A stretch of 46,549 nt of DNA from Oscillospiraceae bacterium (GCA_015063455.1 SVUC01000003.1:1-46549); one strand, 5' to 3'. Positions 1-9,130 are shown, numbered from the stretch's first letter. Program-made: numbers and translations. The notes: generated by a model from the letters alone, not told the origin.

Positions 1-942
1 GTATTGGGGAAGAGAATGAAGCATATATTTGTCGGAGACGTTGATCTTTCATCCACGAGGATGGGCGGCGATGATATTCGGAGGTTGTTCGAAGGGATAG
101 TCGGCGAGAGATTATCCACACCCGAATTCGAGCTTGACGGATCGTCACTTTCGATGAAGATGCACACGGTTCAGACGTACACCTGCACATCGGGAATGTT
201 CTCATGCGCGGCATCGAGCGTACACAGGTACTATGGTGATAAACACGGCTGCGATGCAAACTCCGATGAGGACAGCGATGCGGTGAATATTGACGGATCG
301 GAGGAATCTGCGAAGGTTGACGTGACGGACAACGCGCCCGAGGATATATGCGGAGATGTAATTACGGCATTTGAGGCGAGGGGCAAGCAGTACATGATAA
401 TATCGGACGGAATGGGAAGCGGAAGGGAAGCGGCGCTCACATCGGGGGTAGTGGTGTCACTTCTTGAGAGGCTTATCATGAGCGGTGCTGAGCTTGAGAC
501 TTCGCTGAAGATGCTCAACAGTATTGTGCGCTCGTGCGGACGAGAATGCTCAGCGACAGTTGACATAGCGGAGATCGACTGTGTCAGCGGTGAGGCGAGG
601 TTCATCAAAAGCGGCGCGGCACCCTCATTCGTGCTCAGGGACGGCAGTATATTCAGGCTTCAGTCAAAGACGGTTCCGATTGGAATAATAAGGGCGCTTG
701 ACGCCGAGATGATAAAGTTTGACGTGCAGGCAGGGGATACTGTAGTTATGATATCGGACGGTGCGGCGAGGTCATATGATGAAGCTCCGTGGCTTCTTGA
801 TCTGATGTCGGCAAATGATTCTGTACTCAAGGGGGATGAGCAGGATGCCGCAATCACGATCGTATCGGAGGCTGCGATCCGCGGCTCTGTGGACGACATT
901 ACTGCGGGAGTAATGCGTATCAGGGCGGCGGAGACAAAGTAA
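1..942 (+). CDS. spoIIE: Stage II sporulation protein E, C-terminal phosphatase part (5' end outside window)
   Basis: This is the 3' part of a PP2C-type serine phosphatase gene. The frame is open to the left edge, so the TTG at base 4 in the ORF track is not a credible start. In the family, SpoIIE dephosphorylates the anti-anti-sigma factor SpoIIAA at the asymmetric septum and so releases sigma-F in the forespore. Visible marks are the acidic loop CGDVITAF, the ISDGMGSG metal-binding motif, the SGAAPSF and VPIGII segments typical of SpoIIE, and a late DDITAGVMRI metal-binding motif. A Ser/Asp-rich acidic insert of about 35 residues (around residues 78-112) sits just before the catalytic loop. 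The N-terminal membrane domain would lie upstream of base 1. A terminator-like hairpin follows the stop. The family call is firm; the exact role is inferred from homology. Confidence 0.9.
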   Translation, partial: VLGKRMKHIFVGDVDLSSTRMGGDDIRRLFEGIVGERLSTPEFELDGSSLSMKMHTVQTYTCTSGMFSCAASSVHRYYGDKHGCDANSDEDSDAVNIDGSEESAKVDVTDNAPEDICGDVITAFEARGKQYMIISDGMGSGREAALTSGVVVSLLERLIMSGAELETSLKMLNSIVRSCGRECSATVDIAEIDCVSGEARFIKSGAAPSFVLRDGSIFRLQSKTVPIGIIRALDAEMIKFDVQAGDTVVMISDGAARSYDEAPWLLDLMSANDSVLKGDEQDAAITIVSEAAIRGSVDDITAGVMRIRAAETK

Positions 943-959
943 ACTTTGGTATTATGCAA

Positions 960-1011
960 GAAAAGAAAAAAGAGAGAGCTTATGATGAAGATCTCTCTTT
1001 TTCTTTTTTTC
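960..1011 (+). terminator. Rho-independent terminator after spoIIE
   Basis: An A-rich stem AAAAAGAGAGA pairs with TCTCTCTTTTT around a loop of about 14 nt and is followed by a further T-rich run (ttcttttttt). It starts about 20 bp after the spoIIE stop, which fits a terminator. Confidence 0.75.
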
Positions 1012-1029
1012 TTTGGTTGATTCATTTTA

Positions 1030-1470
1030 GGGAAGCAATTTGCCGGATGCAAATTGCAATAGGTTTTCTTTGTCCTTACTCACCGAAGGTGAGTGGGCGG
1101 ACGGCGCACAAACTACTTTCATTCGGAAAGTGATTCAAGCCACACCTTTGTGAATACCGGCTATCAAGGGGTGAGTCGTGCAATTCACCGATGGTGAACA
1201 GCACTCCGATCCCCCCTTAAGTATCCCCCCTAAATTTACGGAAATATTGTAATCGAGACGCGACCAACAACTGCCGCGTCGATGAGGTATAACTTGAAAT
1301 TTGTACCCATAGGGGAGAATTCTTAAAGAGGGGATGTGGCATCCCGCAGGGAATGCCCCCTCTTTAAGTACCTGGATTCACAAGGACTCGGCACGAGAGT
1401 CCTTGTACGCCCCACGCGCAGTGGAAAGAAAGATCTAACGATTCGCACGAATCGTAATTTTGTGCACTCC
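1030..1470 (+). repeat. Dispersed palindromic element, copy A
   Basis: This non-coding stretch fills the gap between the convergent 3' ends of spoIIE and rnmV. In order it shows the outer hairpin GCAATTTGC-cggat-GCAAATTGC, a diverged left arm, the paired tracts ccccccttaag/aatcccccct, a central GACGCG...CGCGTC hairpin, the ataggggagaattcttaaag box, and a right arm aaggactcggcacgagagtcctt. It ends with the palindrome CGATTCG-CA-CGAATCG. Copies at 9199, 11339, 40543 and 41060 share these blocks. The left arm differs from the others from about base 1100 and contains its own small hairpins (ctcaccgaaggtgag). No ORF here looks real; the 124-aa track ORF at 1336 is a product of the repeat. Confidence 0.8.
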
Positions 1471-1478
1471 CTAAAGCG

Positions 1479-2084
1479 TCATAACCCTCGGCAGAGCTCC
1501 TCAAGTTCATCCGCACTCACAAGCATCCCGAGTGCGCGGTGCAGAGCGTTTGCGTTCATTCCTTGCGGCAGCCCGAGTCGGAGACAAAGTCTGTCCCGCA
1601 TCTCAGCCGCATTGTCACCGCCTGTGAGCCCAAGCTCACACATTAAAGATCGCGGGATCTCGGATCTCTTCTCCATATTCCCCTCACCGGAGGACGAGAA
1701 TTCAGGATGAACGGAGACAAACTTTGCGAATATCTCCCTGAGAATACCCGAATCTATCCCCTCAACTCCGAGGAAGCCTTCCTTTGACGCTTTTTCCTTA
1801 CGCCTCTCTTTTCCCTCGATCTGCGGCGTGTACAGATCGTATACCTTAATTCCACCGAGAATTCCTCTCAGATGAGACCTTATCACCTTTCCCCCGTTGT
1901 CGCTGTCGCAGAGGATCACGATCCCACGCTCACCGAGCTTTCTGATCAGCGCGCGCTTTTCTTCGCTTTTGAATACCCCAAAGCCGTCTGTGGTGATTAT
2001 TGTTCCATCAATTATTGACGAAAGACGGGCTTTGTCGTATTTCCCCTCAACGATCACGGGAATGTTTATCTTGATCTTGTCCAT
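1479..2084 (-). CDS. rnmV: Ribonuclease M5-type TOPRIM protein
   Basis: This 201-aa protein has an N-terminal TOPRIM domain: VIVEGKYDKARL carries the catalytic Glu near residue 13 and CDSDNGGK supplies the acidic motif. A C-terminal DUF4093-like region follows. In the family, RNase M5 cleaves 5S rRNA precursor bound to protein L18 to give mature 5S rRNA. The length matches RNase M5 homologues (about 180-200 aa). The acidic motif reads DSDNGGK where many members have a DPDxxGE type motif, so catalytic equivalence is inferred. The start codon abuts the stop of holA, which indicates translational coupling. The 3' end runs directly into repeat copy A, and no separate terminator was seen. No 5S gene is in the window. 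Confidence 0.82.
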   Translation of the reverse strand: MDKIKINIPVIVEGKYDKARLSSIIDGTIITTDGFGVFKSEEKRALIRKLGERGIVILCDSDNGGKVIRSHLRGILGGIKVYDLYTPQIEGKERRKEKASKEGFLGVEGIDSGILREIFAKFVSVHPEFSSSGEGNMEKRSEIPRSLMCELGLTGGDNAAEMRDRLCLRLGLPQGMNANALHRALGMLVSADELEELCRGL

Positions 2085-3143
2085 TTATCTTCCCTCAGCT
2101 TCTCCGAGTACGCACGAGCAGATCAGCTTCTCGATCACTCCGTAATCTGCGCCGCCTGTTTTCATCTCGAGATCACTTTCAGCACATTTTTTCATAATTC
2201 CTGCGAAAAATTCAAACGGTGCACTCTTCGCGGCTTTCCAGTAAAGCCCTGCCTTGTATTCGTGCATCTTCATTGTTTTGGCAAAATCCGCTTTTTCACG
2301 GCCGTCGAGGATGTACGCCGCGGCGCAGGCGAGATCGGAGAACACCTTGGTGATCTGTGAGAGGAGATAGATCGGATCTTCTCTCAGCCTCATTTTTACC
2401 GCAAGAGCTGACAGCGCAGCTGAAATGTTTCCCTCAAGCACGCAGTTTGCGAGACGAAATGCGTCATCTTCATCTGTTCGGGTTACGCAGATCTTCACGT
2501 CCTCCGGCAGAACCTCACGCCGTCCGCTTGACGCAACGTATGCCGCAGTTTTTCGCATCTCACCGATCAGGCGGTACATTGAACGTCCGCAGAGATTGAT
2601 GATCTCCTGCGAAACGTAAGGTGATATCGTCAGCCCGTATCCCGCAAAATGTCTCTCCATCCAGCGATGGAGCTTTCCGACAGGCTGAAATTCAAACTCG
2701 ATGACTTTCATAAATTTTGAAGCTTCGCGGAGAAATACCGACGGCCTTTTCGCCTGTCCGGCGTCAAATCCGCTCTCCGGAACACGAATGATCACAACTG
2801 TGTCGGAATAATCAGCCTCGCTGTGAGATTCGAGCAGGGAGAGAAGCTCACTTCTGTCTCGCTCCTTCAGCGAATCGAGGCTTGAGAAATAAATATCGAC
2901 AAGCTTTTTGTCAGACAGCATCGGCGGTGAGAGAAGGGCATCCGATATGGCGGGGAGATCTACCTCGCCGTCCCCGAAAACGAACTGAAAGCAGTTGAAC
3001 GCGGCGAGAGTTTCGTCGTCACAGATCTGTGATTTTATCTCAGCCGCGCGGTGATTTTTCAGATAATCCTCGTCGCCGTAGAAAAAGTATATTCCCGATA
3101 CCGATGCGGATTTTATTTCACTTGTAAGTTCTGTTTCTGTCAT
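2085..3143 (-). CDS. holA: DNA polymerase III delta subunit (clamp-loader wrench)
   Basis: This 352-aa protein matches the HolA family. It opens with a YFFYGDEDYLK nucleotide-binding-like segment that stands in for a Walker A in delta. A middle domain includes FEFQPVGKLHRWM and SQEIINLCGRSMYRLIGEMRK, and an all-alpha C-terminal collar domain follows. Delta opens the beta sliding clamp and loads it on primed DNA within the delta-delta'-tau complex. The ATG is preceded on the minus strand by AAAGGA at good spacing. It is the first gene of a two-gene minus-strand unit with rnmV, which starts at the base after its stop. HolA next to rnmV is not an obvious functional pair, so this is probably co-transcription only. 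Confidence 0.88.
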   Translation of the reverse strand: MTETELTSEIKSASVSGIYFFYGDEDYLKNHRAAEIKSQICDDETLAAFNCFQFVFGDGEVDLPAISDALLSPPMLSDKKLVDIYFSSLDSLKERDRSELLSLLESHSEADYSDTVVIIRVPESGFDAGQAKRPSVFLREASKFMKVIEFEFQPVGKLHRWMERHFAGYGLTISPYVSQEIINLCGRSMYRLIGEMRKTAAYVASSGRREVLPEDVKICVTRTDEDDAFRLANCVLEGNISAALSALAVKMRLREDPIYLLSQITKVFSDLACAAAYILDGREKADFAKTMKMHEYKAGLYWKAAKSAPFEFFAGIMKKCAESDLEMKTGGADYGVIEKLICSCVLGEAEGR

Positions 3144-3288
3144 TGAAAAATCCTTTTTTGATAATAGAAAATTATTGTTAAAAGATTATAATTATGTTTT
3201 AACCCGAAGAGTGATATTTTTTCACACTTGGCGAGTACAATATATAGTATAAGAAGTATTTATGTGTTTTTTAAACAGGAGAGACTTT

Positions 3289-4395
3289 ATGGCAAATATT
3301 ATTGATTATCTTCATTGGAGAGGCGATCTTGCGTTTTCCGCCTCACCTTTCTGTGAGGTCGATAATCTTATCCTCTCAATGCTCTCACTTGTCGATTACG
3401 GCGGAATTATCGCTGACGACGTCCTGCCGTCTCCGATCAAGCTGTCAGATTGTTATAAAAAATATAAAGAGATCCACCCGAATGGTGAAGAATTCGGTGC
3501 GATCGTTCCTGTGGTGATGAACGATCTGTTTGAACTCGTCGCAAAATCTGCGAGATTCTCTGATCTTTATGTCACGTCGTACCGTGAAAAATCGAGCGAG
3601 GCTGAGTTTGCACAGTTCGCCGCGATCACGTTTGTCCTTCCCGACAATTCGGTATTTGTTTCGTACAGAGGTACGGATGACACCTTAAACGGCTGGAGAG
3701 AGGACTTCAACCTCAGCTTCACCTATCCCGTTGTGGCACAGAAAATGGCGGCTGAATATCTCACTGACATCGCCTCGATGGTCGGCGGAAAAATACGTCT
3801 CGGCGGACACTCAAAGGGTGGGCATCTTGCAATCTTTGCAGCCGCTTTTGCGCCGAAGAACGTGCGGGAGAGGATCATTACCGCATACAGCAATGACGGC
3901 CCGGGATTCGTTGAAGAGGTGATCGAATCTGAGGGATACCGCGAGCTGTCTGATTGCGGAAAGCTTGCTGTTATCGTTCCGCAGTCGTCTGTGATCGGAA
4001 TGCTTCTTGAGCACAGCGAGGATTACACAGTGATCGAGAGCACCATGTCGAACGGGCTTTTCCAGCACGATCCGTTTTCGTGGAGCGTTATCGGAAACCG
4101 ATTTGTACACAGCGAAAAGCTGTCGAAGAGTGGGGAGATGCACGACGCTGTTCTCGGAAAATGGCTTGGGGAAATGAGTGTTGACCAGCGGCGCGAATTT
4201 ACCGAGACGATGTTCGGAATAATTGAATCCACAGGTGCAAAGACGCTGAGCGATTTCGCGGTAGACGGATTCGGCAAGCTGTCAGCTGCGATCCGTGCTA
4301 TTGGAGGAATGGACAAGGAGACGAGGGAGAACATGACAAAGATCGTCCGCCGTCTCGCTGAGGTCAGCGTTGAGTGGAGAAAAAATAACAGTTGA
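3289..4395 (+). CDS. Mbeg1-like (DUF2974) alpha/beta-hydrolase
   Basis: This protein of about 368 aa is built as a DUF2974/Mbeg1-like serine hydrolase. An N-terminal block MANIIDYLHWRGDLAF is a family hallmark. The lipase-like VSYRGTDDT segment follows, and the nucleophile elbow GGHSKGGH has Ser as the predicted nucleophile. A candidate acid lies after AYSNDGPGF and a His near the end of the domain (LFQHDPFSW). There is no signal peptide, so a cytoplasmic location is likely; the natural substrate is not established for the family. The track ORF starts at 3262, but the ATG at 3289 has an AGGAGA site just upstream and begins the family's conserved N-terminus, so it was chosen. The upstream gap to holA is the divergent promoter region, with AT-rich boxes such as TATAGT near 3243. 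Confidence 0.8.
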   Translation: MANIIDYLHWRGDLAFSASPFCEVDNLILSMLSLVDYGGIIADDVLPSPIKLSDCYKKYKEIHPNGEEFGAIVPVVMNDLFELVAKSARFSDLYVTSYREKSSEAEFAQFAAITFVLPDNSVFVSYRGTDDTLNGWREDFNLSFTYPVVAQKMAAEYLTDIASMVGGKIRLGGHSKGGHLAIFAAAFAPKNVRERIITAYSNDGPGFVEEVIESEGYRELSDCGKLAVIVPQSSVIGMLLEHSEDYTVIESTMSNGLFQHDPFSWSVIGNRFVHSEKLSKSGEMHDAVLGKWLGEMSVDQRREFTETMFGIIESTGAKTLSDFAVDGFGKLSAAIRAIGGMDKETRENMTKIVRRLAEVSVEWRKNNS

Positions 4396-4473
4396 TAAAA
4401 TCTATCATAATAATTATACCGCCCGTATAAGTCAATGTCAAGCGAAGAATGGCAGAAAAATATCCCGCCTTCC

Positions 4474-4502
4474 TTGACTTGACTACATCGGTGTGCTATA
4501 AT
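4474..4502 (+). promoter_or_regulatory. Sigma-A-type promoter for the GH28-like gene
   Basis: TTGACT at 4474-4479 and TATAAT at 4497-4502 are separated by exactly 17 bp. The ATG lies about 65 bp downstream with a TTGGAGA ribosome site. A second overlapping TTGACT follows the first directly but would give a 12-bp spacer. Confidence 0.8.
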
Positions 4503-4566
4503 ATAATTGAATATCTGTAGGAAAATACAGATGTTAAATTTTAATTATATATGTTGGAGAAAAAAT

Positions 4567-5538
4567 ATGGATTCACGATATCTTCAGTCACTTGTTGACA
4601 ACAAGGATGCGGAAGGGAACGTTGTATTCCCGCCGATCAATCCCAGAACGGGAGACAATACTTACATAATCGAAAAGGCGATCGAGCTTGATTCACACAC
4701 GCACGTTACTCTTGACGGATGCAGAATGGTTCTCGCTGACGGAGTTTACGAGGGTGTATTTATCAGCAAGGGTATGTGGTACGAGGGTGTGCTCGAGAGC
4801 GATCTTTGCGATATTTCTATCGTCGGTAAAAACGGTGTTGTGTTCGACGGCGTTTCCACAAACGGTCTCACCGAGAGAACAGAAAAAGAGCTTGGTGTTC
4901 CCGTGCTGAGAAATTCCTTTATCAACCTCCGCGGTGTAAAAGGCTTCAGAATTGCCGATCTTCACCTCACTCACGGACGTTACTGGGGTATTACTCTCCA
5001 CTACTCGTCAGACGGTGTTATCGAAAACATCGACTACGATTTTGCAAACGATATGCGAAATCAGGACGGAATCGACCTCAGACGAGGCTGTTCCAATATC
5101 GTGATCCGCAACATTACAGGAAGATGCGGCGACGACGTTGTTGCTCTGACAGCTCTGAACGGATACGGCGAAACTGTATATGCCGATTCAACCGAATATC
5201 CGCCTCACGCTGTTGCGGGAATTGCGCCTCACATCACTGATGTCATAATCGAGAAGATCCACGCTGCCTGCTCGGGCGGACACGGAATCGTTCGTCTCCT
5301 CTGTCATGACGGAAACTGCGTCAAGAGAATTCAGATCGTCGATGTTGTCGACAAGAGACTCGAATGGGACGCACCGCCGGCGTACTCCGCTATCAGAATC
5401 GGAGATGACAGATACGCATATCACCACCGTGCAAGTCGTGAAGATATGACCGATATTACAATAAACGGTCTCGTATCCCACGCGAAGACTGATATTCTTG
5501 TGTGGGAAGGTGCTGAAGCTCCCACAATAATCAAGTAA
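4567..5538 (+). CDS. GH28-like right-handed beta-helix protein
   Basis: The 323-aa protein shows short repeated beta-helix turns (V/I-x-I-x-N/D patterns) and the polygalacturonase-type active-site series in the right order: NQDG (about residues 165-168, family NTD), GDD (188-190), GHG (238-240) and an RIGDD segment near 277 where GH28 enzymes have RIK. Retention of the three Asp and the His suggests an active glycosidase, by inference on galacturonate-type polymers or oligomers. There is no signal peptide, so it would act on imported oligosaccharides or belong to a related intracellular family. The track start at 4507 lacks a ribosome site; the ATG at 4567 has TTGGAGA upstream. It stands alone behind its own promoter. 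Confidence 0.72.
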   Translation: MDSRYLQSLVDNKDAEGNVVFPPINPRTGDNTYIIEKAIELDSHTHVTLDGCRMVLADGVYEGVFISKGMWYEGVLESDLCDISIVGKNGVVFDGVSTNGLTERTEKELGVPVLRNSFINLRGVKGFRIADLHLTHGRYWGITLHYSSDGVIENIDYDFANDMRNQDGIDLRRGCSNIVIRNITGRCGDDVVALTALNGYGETVYADSTEYPPHAVAGIAPHITDVIIEKIHAACSGGHGIVRLLCHDGNCVKRIQIVDVVDKRLEWDAPPAYSAIRIGDDRYAYHHRASREDMTDITINGLVSHAKTDILVWEGAEAPTIIK

Positions 5539-5552
5539 ATTATTCTGAAAAA

Positions 5553-5592
5553 GTATACTCCGCAGGCTGTTTTTTCGTCCTACGGAGTATTC
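5553..5592. terminator. Inverted repeat after the GH28-like gene
   Basis: ATACTCCG (5555-5562) pairs with CGGAGTAT (5583-5590), extended by AGG/CCT. The T-run after the stem is on the minus strand (actttttc) while the plus side is poor in T, so this is a weak or bidirectional terminator between the GH28-like gene and the DUF1385 gene. Confidence 0.45.
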
Positions 5593-5628
5593 TCAATAAA
5601 AGATATACCAAAGAAAGAGAAATTTGAA

Positions 5629-6687
5629 ATGAAAAAAGAAAAAGATCCAAAGATCGGTATTGTCGGCGGACAGGCTGTACTTGAAGGTGTTATGATGAAA
5701 TCGGGAGACCGCTGCTCTCTCGCTGTGAGAATGCCTGACGGAAAGATCAAGCTCGACAACTCGGAGCACGTCTCACTCAGAAAGCGGAAGAAGATCTGCA
5801 ATCTTCCGGTTGTCCGCGGATGCGTGTCGTTCGTTGAACAGATGATACTCGCCATGGATATGCTGACAAAATCTGCCGATATGCAGGGGATCGACACAGA
5901 CGAGCCTGAGACAAAATTTGAAAAATGGCTCCTTGAAAAATTCGGAGACAAGCTGATGACTGTAGTTGCGGGAATCGGAATGGTTCTCGGACTTGCGCTC
6001 GGACTCGGACTTTTCATCATGCTCCCGACCTTTATCGCAAAGGGAATCGACTACCTCGCGGGCGGACGTGTGTCTGAGATCGCGTTTATCGGCTCACTTA
6101 TCGAAGGTATCGTGAGAATCGCCTTGTTTGTCGGATACGTCTGGGCGGTGTCGCTGATGCCCGATATCAGACGCACTTACGAATATCACGGTGCTGAGCA
6201 CAAGTCTGTATTCTGCTTTGAGGCAGGACTCGAGCTCACTCCCGAGAACGCGAGAAAAATGTCGCGTCTGCACCCGAGATGCGGCACAAGCTTCATTTTT
6301 GTGATGCTTCTTCTTTCGATAATTCTCAATTCATTTCTTACCTGGGACAACGTGTGGATCCGCTTTGGCTCAAAGATCTTGATGCTTCCTCTTATCGTTG
6401 GAATCGGGTACGAGTTTATCAGATTTGCGGGCGCACACGACAATGTTTTCACGCGCATCATCTCAGCTCCGGGCAAGTGGATGCAGCACATCACAACACG
6501 CGAGCCGTCTGACGAGCAGCTTGAGGTCGCTCTTGCGGCGCTGAGAAACGCGATCCCCACAGAGTTTGGCGGAGTCGTACAGGGCAGCGGAATTCTCACT
6601 GATGACGGAGTTACGATTCCCGATAATGATGAGAAAAAAGACAGCGTTTCCTCCGCAGACTCGGGGGACAGCAAAGCGGAAGCATGA
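5629..6687 (+). CDS. DUF1385 membrane protein (YqhQ family)
   Basis: This 352-aa protein opens with the family signature GGQAVLEGVMMKSG, then has several hydrophobic segments. One pair lies around residues 105-150 (MTVVAGIGMVLGLALGLGLF and the next helix), with others near 155-180, 220-240 and 250-270. The conserved EYHGAEHKSVFCFE and HPRCGTSFIFVM blocks follow. The His, Glu and Cys residues there suggest metal binding, but the biochemical role of DUF1385 is unsettled. The tail is acidic and polar. Its stop overlaps the prmC start (ATGA), so the two are translationally coupled; DUF1385-prmC is a recurring gene order in Clostridia, usually followed by prfA, which is absent here. Confidence 0.85.
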   Translation: MKKEKDPKIGIVGGQAVLEGVMMKSGDRCSLAVRMPDGKIKLDNSEHVSLRKRKKICNLPVVRGCVSFVEQMILAMDMLTKSADMQGIDTDEPETKFEKWLLEKFGDKLMTVVAGIGMVLGLALGLGLFIMLPTFIAKGIDYLAGGRVSEIAFIGSLIEGIVRIALFVGYVWAVSLMPDIRRTYEYHGAEHKSVFCFEAGLELTPENARKMSRLHPRCGTSFIFVMLLLSIILNSFLTWDNVWIRFGSKILMLPLIVGIGYEFIRFAGAHDNVFTRIISAPGKWMQHITTREPSDEQLEVALAALRNAIPTEFGGVVQGSGILTDDGVTIPDNDEKKDSVSSADSGDSKAEA

Positions 6688-7508
6688 CTTTATCCGAAAT
6701 TGCAAAAAAACTGACAGAGGGCGGTATCGATCACGAAGCAGCGAGATTTGAGGCACGCCTTCTTGTCGCTCATATAACGAAAAAAACACCCGCGCAGATA
6801 CTCGCAGATCCTCTGGCCGATTACGATTCTCCCGCGCTTATTGAAGCGGTTGAGAAGAGGGCGGGGAGATATCCTCTGCAGTACATCGTCGGTGAATGGG
6901 AATTTTGCGGTCTGCCGATCAAGGTGAACGAGAATTGCCTTATCCCTCGGGCAGACACGGAGATCACAGCCGAATACGCTATAGAAAACATGGTGGAGAG
7001 CGGTCGGTATCTCGATCTCTGCACAGGCTCGGGATGTATTGCGGCGGCGGTATTGCATTATACGAGATCGAAAAAATCGTCGGGATATGCAGTGGAGCTG
7101 TGCCGAGATACTGCATCTCTTGCGAGAGAAAACATCAGCCGACTTGGGTTGTCAGATGTGTGCGAGGTTGTTGAGGGGGATGCGGCAATCGATTTATTCC
7201 CCGGGGAATATTTTGATATTATTACGGCAAATCCGCCGTACATTGCCGAGGATGAGATGGACTCTCTTGAAGCGGAGCTGTCGCACGAGCCGCGGATCGC
7301 TCTGACCGACGGCGGAGACGGTCTTTCACTTATCCGCGCGATCATTGAAGTTTGGGGAAAAAAGCTCAGATGCGGCGGTCAGATGATAATTGAGCACGGC
7401 TGGAAGCAGGGGGATGCGGTTCGGGGAATCGCTGAAGAATTCGGAATGAAGTACACACCCCTGAAGGACCTCTCAGGAAATGTTCGTGCGGCTGTTCTGC
7501 ACTGCTGA
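6684..7508 (+). CDS. prmC: Release factor glutamine N5-methyltransferase
   Basis: This 274-aa SAM-dependent methyltransferase is predicted to methylate the GGQ glutamine of peptide-chain release factors. The N-terminal helical domain is followed by the PLQYIVGEWEFCG segment typical of PrmC. The SAM-binding DLCTGSGCIA (residues 111-120) and the catalytic NPPY motif (183-186, ANPPYIAEDE) follow, then the DGGDGL block. The length matches the family. The start overlaps the DUF1385 stop by four bases. The gene normally next to it, prfA, is not in the window; leuA follows after 61 bp, suggesting a reshuffled operon. Confidence 0.92.
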   Translation: MTLSEIAKKLTEGGIDHEAARFEARLLVAHITKKTPAQILADPLADYDSPALIEAVEKRAGRYPLQYIVGEWEFCGLPIKVNENCLIPRADTEITAEYAIENMVESGRYLDLCTGSGCIAAAVLHYTRSKKSSGYAVELCRDTASLARENISRLGLSDVCEVVEGDAAIDLFPGEYFDIITANPPYIAEDEMDSLEAELSHEPRIALTDGGDGLSLIRAIIEVWGKKLRCGGQMIIEHGWKQGDAVRGIAEEFGMKYTPLKDLSGNVRAAVLHC

Positions 7509-7569
7509 CGGAAGAAAAATCGCGCCTTATTCCAAAACGGAAAATAAAATTGACGTTACAGGTGGAATT

Positions 7570-9126
7570 ATGACATACATTAAATTTTGTGACACTACTC
7601 TCCGCGACGGTGAGCAGACACCCGGTGTGCATTTTGGTACTGCACAGAAGCTTGACATAACAAAGCGTCTTTCAAAAATGGGTGTTGATATTATCGAAGC
7701 GGGATTTCCTGCGTCATCTGTCGGAGATGCGGCGGCGGTTCGCGCGGTTGCTGAAGCGTCGGGCAGGGGCGAGCTTCACGGAGATCCTGTGATCTCAGCG
7801 CTCTCCCGCATGATACGGTCTGACATTGATGCGGCATCTGAGGCGATATCTCCCGCCAACAGACGACGGCTTCACATATTTATCGCAACAAGCGACATTC
7901 ACCTTGAAAATAAACTGAAGATCACGAGAGAAGAAGCTCTCGCAAGAATAAAAGAAAACGTAAGCTATGCGAAAGGTCTCGGCGTTTTTGACGAGATCGA
8001 GTTTTCGGCAGAGGATGCTACCCGAACAGATCCCGATTTTCTGATCGAAGCTGTACGCGCGGCGGTGTCAAGCGGAGCGGGGATCGTAAATATTCCCGAT
8101 ACTGTCGGATACACGACTCCCGATGAATTTTCACGCATCGTCAAGTCGGTGAGAGAAAATGTGGCGGGGGAATTTGAGATCAGCGTGCACTGTCACAACG
8201 ATCTCGGACTTGCGGCAGCAAACAGCCTTGCGGCGATCGAGGCGGGAGCTGTGCAGATCGAATGTACGGTAAACGGCCTCGGTGAGCGCGCGGGAAATGC
8301 GGCTATGGAAGAGATCGTGATGGCGCTCTCTGTGAGGGGAGATGTAATTCTCTCGGGCGGAGATAAGATCTTATGCGGAATAAATACACGCGAGATCGCT
8401 GAGACGAGCCGTATGGTGTCGTCGATCTCGGGTGTTGCGGTATCTCCGAACAAGGCGATCGTGGGCGCGAATGCGTTCTCTCACGCGAGCGGAATACATC
8501 AGCACGGGGTTATGGCGTCACGATCGACTTACGAGATCATGGATCCCGGGGTGATTGGTCTTTCTTCAAACAGCATCGTTCTCGGAAAGCTCAGCGGACG
8601 ACACGCTTTTGCGGACCGTGCGGCAAGTCTCGGGTACTCTCTCGATACTGCGGGAATTGATGCGGCATTTGCACGATTCAAAGAGATCGCTGACAAAAAA
8701 TCCGTGATAACGAATGATGACGTTCGTGCGATAATCGGTGAGTACCTCGACGGGCTCAGCGGAATGTATTATCTGAACACGTTCCAGATCCAATCTGGAA
8801 ATCACATAAAAGCGATGGCGCTTGTGTCGCTCAAGATACAAAACGGGGACTCCGAAGGGGAGATCGTTACCGAAGCGGCTCCGGGTGAGGGCCCGATCGA
8901 CGCGTCGTTCAATGCGATCAACCGCATTGCAGGGGCGGACGAAGCGGAGCTGATTTCCTACAACATTACTGCAATTACCGAAGGTACGGACGCTCTCGGT
9001 GAAGCCAAAGTTAAAATAAAGGTTGGCGAATCTGTCTTTACTGGCAGAGGTGTATCGACCGACGTGATCAAAGCCTCGATCAAGGCTTATCTCAGTGCGA
9101 TCAACAAGTGGAAGAATGTAAAGTGA
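7570..9126 (+). CDS. leuA: 2-isopropylmalate synthase
   Basis: This 518-aa enzyme condenses 2-oxoisovalerate with acetyl-CoA, the first committed step of leucine synthesis. [12 protein letters not shown] near the N-terminus gives the catalytic Arg and metal Asp. HCHNDLGLAAANS gives the metal-binding histidines, and NGLGERAGNA completes the TIM-barrel signature. The C-terminal LeuA-type regulatory domain (EGEIVTEAAPGEGPID onward) is intact, so leucine feedback inhibition is likely. The track start at 7480 overlaps prmC; the ATG at 7570 has AGGTGG just upstream and starts at the usual MxYIKFCDTTLRDG point. No T-box or leader peptide was recognised in the 61-bp upstream gap. Paralogous cimA follows after repeat copy B. 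Confidence 0.92.
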   Translation: MTYIKFCDTTLRDGEQTPGVHFGTAQKLDITKRLSKMGVDIIEAGFPASSVGDAAAVRAVAEASGRGELHGDPVISALSRMIRSDIDAASEAISPANRRRLHIFIATSDIHLENKLKITREEALARIKENVSYAKGLGVFDEIEFSAEDATRTDPDFLIEAVRAAVSSGAGIVNIPDTVGYTTPDEFSRIVKSVRENVAGEFEISVHCHNDLGLAAANSLAAIEAGAVQIECTVNGLGERAGNAAMEEIVMALSVRGDVILSGGDKILCGINTREIAETSRMVSSISGVAVSPNKAIVGANAFSHASGIHQHGVMASRSTYEIMDPGVIGLSSNSIVLGKLSGRHAFADRAASLGYSLDTAGIDAAFARFKEIADKKSVITNDDVRAIIGEYLDGLSGMYYLNTFQIQSGNHIKAMALVSLKIQNGDSEGEIVTEAAPGEGPIDASFNAINRIAGADEAELISYNITAITEGTDALGEAKVKIKVGESVFTGRGVSTDVIKASIKAYLSAINKWKNVK

Positions 9127-9130
9127 GTTT

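Noticed and set aside
1336-1710. 124-aa plus-strand ORF
   Set aside because: It spans repeat copy A and the antisense of rnmV; the reading frame is low complexity and not conserved in the other repeat copies.
7480-7569. 30-residue N-terminal extension of leuA
   Set aside because: It overlaps prmC, lacks a ribosome site and is absent from the family; the ATG at 7570 has AGGTGG.
7509-7569. T-box or leucine attenuator before leuA
   Set aside because: The 61-bp gap has no specifier stem, T-box sequence or leucine-rich leader peptide.
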